From Thermoplasmata archaeon (GTDB lineage: Archaea > Thermoplasmatota > E2 > UBA202 > DSCA01), in assembly GCA_008297795.1 (NCBI GenBank), contig VBQP01000021.1:1-14513 (forward strand): 14,513 bases of DNA, in the 5' to 3' direction. The notes under the pieces are model-generated. The model was not told the origin of the DNA and made no database searches. It saw nothing but the letters and a program-made list of their open reading frames with translations. This document shows, piece by piece, positions 7,485-12,144 of this stretch. The stretch's first letter is position 1. Each line of letters starts with the position of its first letter. Position numbers and translations under genes: made by a program.

Positions 7485-9881
7485 TCAGCGCATTTTTTTC
7501 ATGAATAGAAGGGCTGCCAGAATTGCTGCTATTGCAAGAATTGCAGCAAATCCGGGCATGCCTCCGCCTGCCTTATGGACGACTATTTCTATTGTTTCAA
7601 CGTTACTTTTCACGCCACTGGTGTCAACTGCCTGTATTTTTATTGTTTTTGTGCCTGCGGTTACGTTTTCACCGAGTTTTGGCACCTTCACATTTATCAG
7701 AAAGTCCTTCTCCTCTCCATCTTTCAAATTTACAGGAGGTGTAACTGCCGTTACGGTGAGATTGTCGTCTTCTATCACAGAGATGGTGACACCGCTTGCC
7801 GAGAAGTTATAACAGTATATCTTCACCGGAATGGTTCGTTCGGAATCCTCGTCGAATGGGGCAATATTGGACACACCAAGCGAAATTACAAGTTTCGGTT
7901 CCCCGCTTCCTCCAACCTCCACATCGAGGGTATATGTATTGGAGGTATCATTATTGTCCTTAATCTGAAGCGTGACTGTGTACCTGCCTTCCTCGTACCA
8001 TATATGTGTGGCGGTTGGTATTGTATACTCATTGTCATATTTTCCATCGTTATCCCAGTCCCATTGGTAAAGTTCTATTATCCCGTCGGGGTCGGCGGAG
8101 GCGGAGGCATCGAAGAAGACCTCCTCTCCAGGCGAAGGATGTGATGGAGAATACTCAAATGCAGGAACAGGCGGTATATTCTCTCCCTGAGCATTAACAG
8201 TTATTACCTTCTGCAAGGACACACTCTCACCGTCATTGTCGGTAACAGTAAGCACAACGTTGTATGTTCCGCCTGCTGTATATGCGTGCTGGATAGTCTT
8301 TCCTGTGCCTGTTGAGCCGTCTCCGAAATCCCAGGAATACGAGGATATGCTTCCATCAGCATCACTTGAATATGATGCATCAAAGTTAATGGACTGATTT
8401 TCGAGCGGGTTCGGGGGGTTGTAGGAAAACGAAGGGACGGGCTGGGCATTTGAAACTGTTATTTGCTTTGTTGCAGTATCTGTGCCTGCAGGACCTGTCA
8501 CTGTAAGTGTTACGGTAAATGTCTTTTTATCAGAATATTTGTGGGTGGGATTTTCATCATTTGAACTGCTTCCATCGCCGAAATCCCATTCCCAGGAGGT
8601 TATGCTACCTGTGGATTTGTCATAAAAATGAACGAAATCAGCCCTTGTTGGATCAGATGGTGCAAATGAGAAATCGGCAACAGGCGGCTTTGCAGGACCC
8701 GAGCCGCCACCACCTGCCCATAATATCTCTCCTGAGGGCGAGTATTTTATGGTGAAATAGTGGCTTCCTCCCGTTTTGTTGTATCCTGTTACTATTATGT
8801 TATTGCTGGAGTCTATTGCAAGGTCGTTGGCACCCCCCACAAAACCTTCTTTCTGAACCCACAGAGTTCCGAGATTGCTATTGTATTTTATGGTACAAAA
8901 ATGCTCACCCGAATGAGCACTTGTAGATGTCCCAGTGACTATGATATTGTTGTTCCCGTCAACGGCTATGCCCATTGCATCATCAATCCCTCCTGCATCA
9001 TATTCGGCATCTTTCAATTTGTTTCCGTTGCTGCTGTACTTCACGGTCAAATAATCCTTATCTCCATCTTCCTCGGAACCGCCTGTTATTATTATGCTGT
9101 TGCTCCCGTCAACAGCCACACCTGAGCCGCTGTTGTTTTTGTCTCCATTGCCGTAATATATTGGACCCCATATGTCGTCCAGATTATTGTCGTATTTGAG
9201 TGTGCAGTATGCGAGATGATCATCTTTATTGGAGGAGCCAGTAACCACAACATTATCGTTACTGTCAAGCGCTATGCCGAAAGCCAGGTCCGCATTACTC
9301 TCATCAAAAACCTTTTCCGCAAGTTTATTTCCGTTAGAGTCGCATTTTATTGTCCAGTAATCGCTGGATATGCCTGACGAGAGGTCTATTTTAAGAGACA
9401 TGCCAGTGACAAATATATTATCAGAGGAATCAACAACAACTCTCCATGGTGTGTCATAAAATTTTCTGTCAAATGTTTTGTACCAGACCCGATCACCGTT
9501 TTTCGTATATTTTATCAAACAATAATTGAAACCCTGCAGAGAGGTTTCATTCACAGAACCCACGACTATTATGTTATCATTGGAATCAACTGCAACGTCC
9601 TTTCCTATATTGTAATTGTATTTATCAAAGTCCTTACTCCATATTAAATGACCATTGTTGCCATCATATTTTTCCGTTCTTATTATCCATTTGTCCTTTG
9701 AGGTATCATATACCTGTCCTGTTACAATAACATTGTCCTGACTGTCCACAGCAACTCCGTTTGCAGCCATGTCTCCTTCAGACAATGCCGGATTGGCGTT
9801 TCCATTCCCTGAAAAAAGAGGAACGAAAAGCGTTATCACAACAGCAATAGCACCTAATTTCATCATTGCATTTCTTATCAT
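7485..9881 (-). CDS. Secreted seven-repeat propeller / PKD protein with PGF-CTERM anchor
   Basis: A 798-residue cell-surface protein. Residues 1-30 are a signal peptide (hydrophobic AIAVVITLFVPLF). Seven copies of a V-A-V-D-S-x-D-N-x-I-V-T-G motif start near residues 43, 96, 148, 203, 255, 305 and 354. The spacing of about 50 residues fits an SBBP-type seven-bladed beta-propeller. Three PKD domains follow at about 399-478, 482-565 and 572-655. The first two carry the W-x-F-G-D-G core (WEWDFGDGS, YSWDFGDGS); the third has WDWDNDG. A further beta-sandwich, possibly CARDB-like, covers about 660-765. The end (GGGMPGFAAILAI, then a hydrophobic helix and KKMR) is a PGF-CTERM signal with PGF at 776-778. 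In known archaea this tail is removed by archaeosortase A and the protein is lipid-linked. The role is probably adhesion or surface-layer structure; no catalytic site is evident. Start ATG 9881 has a weak Shine-Dalgarno (GGGGTTGA) four bases upstream. Confidence 0.9.
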   Translation of the reverse strand: MIRNAMMKLGAIAVVITLFVPLFSGNGNANPALSEGDMAANGVAVDSQDNVIVTGQVYDTSKDKWIIRTEKYDGNNGHLIWSKDFDKYNYNIGKDVAVDSNDNIIVVGSVNETSLQGFNYCLIKYTKNGDRVWYKTFDRKFYDTPWRVVVDSSDNIFVTGMSLKIDLSSGISSDYWTIKCDSNGNKLAEKVFDESNADLAFGIALDSNDNVVVTGSSNKDDHLAYCTLKYDNNLDDIWGPIYYGNGDKNNSGSGVAVDGSNSIIITGGSEEDGDKDYLTVKYSSNGNKLKDAEYDAGGIDDAMGIAVDGNNNIIVTGTSTSAHSGEHFCTIKYNSNLGTLWVQKEGFVGGANDLAIDSSNNIIVTGYNKTGGSHYFTIKYSPSGEILWAGGGGSGPAKPPVADFSFAPSDPTRADFVHFYDKSTGSITSWEWDFGDGSSSNDENPTHKYSDKKTFTVTLTVTGPAGTDTATKQITVSNAQPVPSFSYNPPNPLENQSINFDASYSSDADGSISSYSWDFGDGSTGTGKTIQHAYTAGGTYNVVLTVTDNDGESVSLQKVITVNAQGENIPPVPAFEYSPSHPSPGEEVFFDASASADPDGIIELYQWDWDNDGKYDNEYTIPTATHIWYEEGRYTVTLQIKDNNDTSNTYTLDVEVGGSGEPKLVISLGVSNIAPFDEDSERTIPVKIYCYNFSASGVTISVIEDDNLTVTAVTPPVNLKDGEEKDFLINVKVPKLGENVTAGTKTIKIQAVDTSGVKSNVETIEIVVHKAGGGMPGFAAILAIAAILAALLFMKKMR

Positions 9882-9917
9882 TTTTTCAACCCCGAATTTT
9901 TGCTTATCAAATGCCTG

Positions 9918-9925
9918 TATTTAAA
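9918..9925 (-). promoter_or_regulatory. TATA box of the PKD surface protein gene
   Basis: TTTAAATA on the minus strand, about 40 bases upstream of ATG 9881. The predicted start of transcription is near 9896, giving a leader of about 15 bases that includes the GGGGTTGA ribosome-binding site at 9886-9893. Unlike its neighbours, this gene therefore appears to have a short leader. Confidence 0.5.
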
Positions 9926-9994
9926 CATTTTTTATGCAGGAGTATACTGCCCATCCATTTATAAAAAATTTGGTACAATTATCGAAAATTGCTT

Positions 9995-10561
9995 TCATAT
10001 GCTTTCAATCACACCAGTATCTGTGACGATTTTATCCAATTTTACATCATGTCCCTCGCTCGGTATTCTCTCGATAACCTGAAAATCGTAGGCAACACCG
10101 ACCTTCACCCCTGAAGCATTTCCCAGCAATCTGTCATAATACCCGCTGCCGTACCCTATCCTGTTTCCATGCGCATCAAACGCTACCCCCGGAACAAGGT
10201 ATATGTCAACTTCACTGCCGTCTCGCTCTCTTATAAATTCCTTTTTTGGCTCAAGAATGCCGTATGAGCCGGAGGAGAGTTCCTTCCAGTGCTTTAATTC
10301 CGAAAGAATTATTTCTTTTTTATCCCTGTCCACAACAACGGGGACCAGAACCTCTTTTTTTCCGATAAGAGAGCGTATCAGACCGTGGGTATTCACCTCT
10401 GTTCCGAAGGAGATATATGTGGCTATGACCTTTGCCTTCCTAAAATCATCCATTCCATAAATATTTTTTATAACTCTGTTGCTTTTCTCGAGGATTTCAA
10501 TTGTGGACAGGGAATTTCTCAAATCAAGCAGTTTTTTTCTTATCTCCTGCTTCTCAGACAT
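9995..10561 (-). CDS. 5-formyltetrahydrofolate cyclo-ligase family protein
   Basis: A 188-residue cytoplasmic enzyme of the 5-FCL (MTHFS) family, which uses ATP to convert 5-formyl-tetrahydrofolate to 5,10-methenyl-tetrahydrofolate. The family's signature is complete: VPGVAFDAHGNRIGYGSGYYDRLL at residues 123-146, and an ERIPSEGHDVKLDKIVTDTG segment at 164-183. The N-terminal basic helix (IRKKLLDLR) and the YISFGTEVNTHGL region also fit. Length is typical. The start ATG 10561 immediately follows the TAG stop of the upstream aminotransferase, with no intervening base and no clear Shine-Dalgarno, so translation is probably coupled. The pairing with a serine/glycine-type aminotransferase suggests a one-carbon role. 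The enzyme implies a folate-type cofactor, but some archaea use modified folates or methanopterin, so the exact substrate is inferred. Confidence 0.92.
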   Translation of the reverse strand: MSEKQEIRKKLLDLRNSLSTIEILEKSNRVIKNIYGMDDFRKAKVIATYISFGTEVNTHGLIRSLIGKKEVLVPVVVDRDKKEIILSELKHWKELSSGSYGILEPKKEFIRERDGSEVDIYLVPGVAFDAHGNRIGYGSGYYDRLLGNASGVKVGVAYDFQVIERIPSEGHDVKLDKIVTDTGVIESI

Positions 10562-11626
10562 CTAAAGGTCCAGTATGTCCTCAATGACATTGAGCAAACC
10601 ATAAATGTCCTGAATCTGGAGGTCTCCCATATGCGCTATTCTGAATGTTTTCTCTTTCAGGTCTCCGTATCCGTTAGAGATGCGCATGTAATACTTTGCA
10701 AGTTCGTCATTCAGCTCGCTGACAGATATCCCCCTTGTATTTTTTATGCATGTAAGGGTTTTTGACTCATACCCCCTCTCAGGATATATGTCAAAATATT
10801 TCCTTGCCCAATCCTGCACTATTTTTGCCATCTTTTCATGTCTTGCAAACCTGTTTTCCAGCCCCTCCTCATTTAGTATGTGATCCATCTGAGCATTCAG
10901 AGCAATTATCTGGGAAATGGCAGGTGTCACCCTTGTCTGATTCTTGAGGTGGTATTTGTACATCAGTGGCAGATTGAAATAATAGCCACGGTTAACTTCC
11001 TCTGCCCTTTTAAGCAGCCTTTCACTTACAGATGCAACCGCAATGCCGGAGGGCAGGGCAAAACATTTCTGGACGCCTGCAAGGCACATGTCTATGCCGA
11101 GTTTATCAACTTCTATTTTTGCTCCCCCCATGGCAGAGACTGCATCCACAAAAAACAGCACATCTGGATATTTTTTAACTACCTCTGCTATTTCCTCGAG
11201 AGGATTCATCATTCCTGTGGATGTCTCGTTGAATACGAGGGTTACTGCATCATACTCGCCAGTGGATAGTTTTTCGTCGACCATATCCGGCTTTATTGCC
11301 TTGTCCCAGTCAAGGCTTATTGTGTCGCATGGTATTCCGTTCATTTCGGTTATTTTGTGCCATCTCTTCGAGAAAGCCCCGTTTACAAGATTCAGGCACT
11401 TCTTCTTCACACCGTTTATCACTGCAGATTCCATTGCCCCTGTCGATGAGGAGGTGAATATCAATACAGGATTCTGGGTGTAAAGCAATTTCTGCAATTT
11501 TGGCTGAAGTTCTGCATATATCTGTGAAAACTCTTTTGAACGGTGGTGTATCTGAGGCGCTGACATTGCCTGCAGAATTTCTGTTCTTACTTCACTTGGA
11601 CCTGGAGTAAACAATTTCTGATGCAT
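10562..11626 (-). CDS. Class V aminotransferase (alanine-glyoxylate / serine-pyruvate / phosphoserine type)
   Basis: A 354-residue PLP-dependent enzyme. The N-terminal KLFTPGPSEVR and HHRSKEF motifs are typical of the alanine-glyoxylate aminotransferase subgroup. FTSSSTGAMESAV (57-69) is the phosphate-binding loop. D161 in FFVDAVSAMGG contacts the pyridine nitrogen. K187 in LAGVQKCFALPSG is the Schiff-base lysine. R329 in FRIAHMGD is the likely substrate-carboxylate arginine. Substrate cannot be read from sequence. Relatives include serine-pyruvate and alanine-glyoxylate transaminases, and an archaeal homolog in methanogens has been assigned as phosphoserine aminotransferase. The gene directly abuts the cyclo-ligase gene, consistent with serine/glycine and one-carbon metabolism. 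It has a probable TATA box about 28 bases upstream of ATG 11626, overlapping the end of feoA. It could also be read through from feoA, whose stop is 24 bases away. Confidence 0.9.
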   Translation of the reverse strand: MHQKLFTPGPSEVRTEILQAMSAPQIHHRSKEFSQIYAELQPKLQKLLYTQNPVLIFTSSSTGAMESAVINGVKKKCLNLVNGAFSKRWHKITEMNGIPCDTISLDWDKAIKPDMVDEKLSTGEYDAVTLVFNETSTGMMNPLEEIAEVVKKYPDVLFFVDAVSAMGGAKIEVDKLGIDMCLAGVQKCFALPSGIAVASVSERLLKRAEEVNRGYYFNLPLMYKYHLKNQTRVTPAISQIIALNAQMDHILNEEGLENRFARHEKMAKIVQDWARKYFDIYPERGYESKTLTCIKNTRGISVSELNDELAKYYMRISNGYGDLKEKTFRIAHMGDLQIQDIYGLLNVIEDILDL

Positions 11627-11649
11627 GGTCTGGGTATTGAAAATTATTA

Positions 11650-11658
11650 CTTAAATAT
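11650..11658 (-). promoter_or_regulatory. TATA box of the aminotransferase operon
   Basis: ATATTTAAG on the minus strand, centred about 28 bases before ATG 11626. It overlaps the last codons and stop of feoA. If used, it gives the aminotransferase and cyclo-ligase genes a nearly leaderless, iron-independent transcript separate from feoA. Confidence 0.45.
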
Positions 11659-11896
11659 TTCCTGCATCAACAAAAATTCTTGCTGCCATTTTTCTTCCAA
11701 TGGTTGTTTCCCTGCCATCTATTCTTATAACGACAGGTCCCTGCATCGGGTGCATTGTTACGACTTCCACTTCTTTGCCTTTTCTTATTCCTCTCGTTCC
11801 AAGATTTATCTGGAAGCCTCTTCCGCCTTCTCCGCCTTCCACCCTTGTTATTGTCGCTTTTTTTCCTGGACCGAGTTGTATTAGTGGAATTTCCAT
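11651..11896 (-). CDS. feoA: FeoA-like small SH3-fold protein
   Basis: An 81-residue cytoplasmic protein with the FeoA layout: an opening MEIPLIQLGPGKKATITRVEGG, then FQINLGTRGIRKGKEVEVV, then a closing beta-strand GPVVIRIDGRETTIGRKMAARIFV. These correspond to the family's 'L--L--G--A-V', 'L--LGI--G--V-V' and 'G-v-V-v-g----lg---A--I-V' blocks. FeoA partners the ferrous iron transporter FeoB in bacteria; no feoB lies in this window, so it must be elsewhere or this is a stand-alone member. The start ATG 11896 is about 32 bases from a TTTAAATA box. A perfect palindrome of the DtxR type lies between the two, strongly suggesting repression when iron or manganese is plentiful. The aminotransferase gene follows after 24 bases. 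Confidence 0.88.
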   Translation of the reverse strand: MEIPLIQLGPGKKATITRVEGGEGGRGFQINLGTRGIRKGKEVEVVTMHPMQGPVVIRIDGRETTIGRKMAARIFVDAGNI

Positions 11897-11904
11897 AGAA
11901 ATCT

Positions 11905-11920
11905 TTTAGGCAAGCCTAAA
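11905..11920 (-). promoter_or_regulatory. DtxR/IdeR-type operator in the feoA promoter
   Basis: The minus strand reads TTTAGGCTTGCCTAAA, a perfect inverted repeat with 7-base arms around a 2-base centre. It matches the TTAGG...CCTAA half-site style of DtxR-family metalloregulators (DtxR, IdeR and archaeal homologs). It sits just downstream of the feoA TATA box and ends about where transcription should start, an ideal position to block initiation. The regulator itself is not in the window. Confidence 0.75.
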
Positions 11921-11924
11921 TTTG

Positions 11925-11932
11925 TATTTAAA
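11925..11932 (-). promoter_or_regulatory. TATA box of feoA
   Basis: TTTAAATA on the minus strand. Its centre predicts a transcription start near 11903, seven bases before ATG 11896. The iron-type operator lies immediately downstream. Confidence 0.6.
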
Positions 11933-11938
11933 TTTTTG

Positions 11939-12012
11939 GGTTATGGGGGCTGTGGGACAGAATTAAACCTGCCCCAGGTTTAATAGATTGTGCCACAGCC
12001 GGTTATGGGGGC
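11939..12012. repeat. 53-base nested palindrome flanked by direct repeats (MITE-like)
   Basis: Outer inverted repeats GGCTGTGGGACA (11948-11959) and TGTGCCACAGCC (11989-12000) match at 11 of 12 positions. Nested inside is a perfect 10-base inverted repeat, ATTAAACCTG (11962-11971) and CAGGTTTAAT (11975-11984), with a CCC loop. The whole 53-base unit is flanked by direct repeats of GGTTATGGG (11939-11947 and 12001-12009). The repeat extends to 12 identical bases (GGTTATGGGGGC) if three bases shared with the left arm are counted. Terminal inverted repeats plus an abutting direct repeat look like a tiny non-autonomous insertion with target duplication. It carries no coding capacity. The alternative is a folded regulatory or insulating element between the divergent feoA and surface-protein promoters. 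Confidence 0.6.
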
Positions 12013-12063
12013 AAATTATGCAACATTTTGTGTGCCATTCTTAAGATATTCCAGAGGGTTAAC

Positions 12064-12071
12064 TTTAAATA
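12064..12071 (+). promoter_or_regulatory. TATA box of the PPC surface protein gene
   Basis: TTTAAATA, placing the transcription start near 12093, right at the first Shine-Dalgarno of the tandem duplication. A second AT-rich stretch (CATATTTTTA, 12079-12088) could instead start transcription near 12110, after the first ATG and before the second ribosome-binding site. The choice decides whether the upstream mini-ORF is transcribed whole. Confidence 0.5.
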
Positions 12072-12092
12072 TTCTCAGCATATTTTTATTTT

Positions 12093-12144
12093 GGAGGCAA
12101 TAAAATGAGAAAATATAAGGAGGCAATAAAATGAGCAAATATAA
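12093..12144 (+). repeat. 26-base tandem duplication of the ribosome-binding and start region
   Basis: Two adjacent 26-base units, 12093-12118 and 12119-12144, differ at a single position (A at 12110, C at 12136). Each contains GGAGG, the spacer CAATAAA and an ATG (12105 and 12131), followed by codons for a short basic start. Because 26 is not a multiple of three, the two ATGs are in different frames. The second opens the long surface-protein frame. Confidence 0.9.
12105..12134 (+). CDS. Nine-codon upstream mini-ORF (leader peptide candidate)
   Basis: ATG 12105 has a good Shine-Dalgarno (GGAGG at 12093-12097) and would encode MRKYKEAIK. Its TGA stop at 12132-12134 overlaps the ATG of the surface-protein gene in an ATGA junction. 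The arrangement suits translational coupling. It arose as a by-product of the tandem duplication, so the peptide itself need not have a function. Confidence 0.45.
   Translation: MRKYKEAIK

Noticed and set aside
7575..8144. Plus-strand frame of 189 codons inside the PKD gene
   Set aside because: It is antisense to the strongly supported PKD domains, has an implausible Cys- and Tyr-rich composition and low-complexity Gly runs, and shows no ribosome-binding site.
11962..11984. Inner palindrome ATTAAACCTG-CCC-CAGGTTTAAT as a second iron-type operator
   Set aside because: Its half-sites run in the opposite sense (AAACCTG...CAGGTTT) to the TTAGG...CCTAA operator at feoA. It is nested in a larger palindrome with flanking direct repeats, so an element or hairpin is the better explanation.
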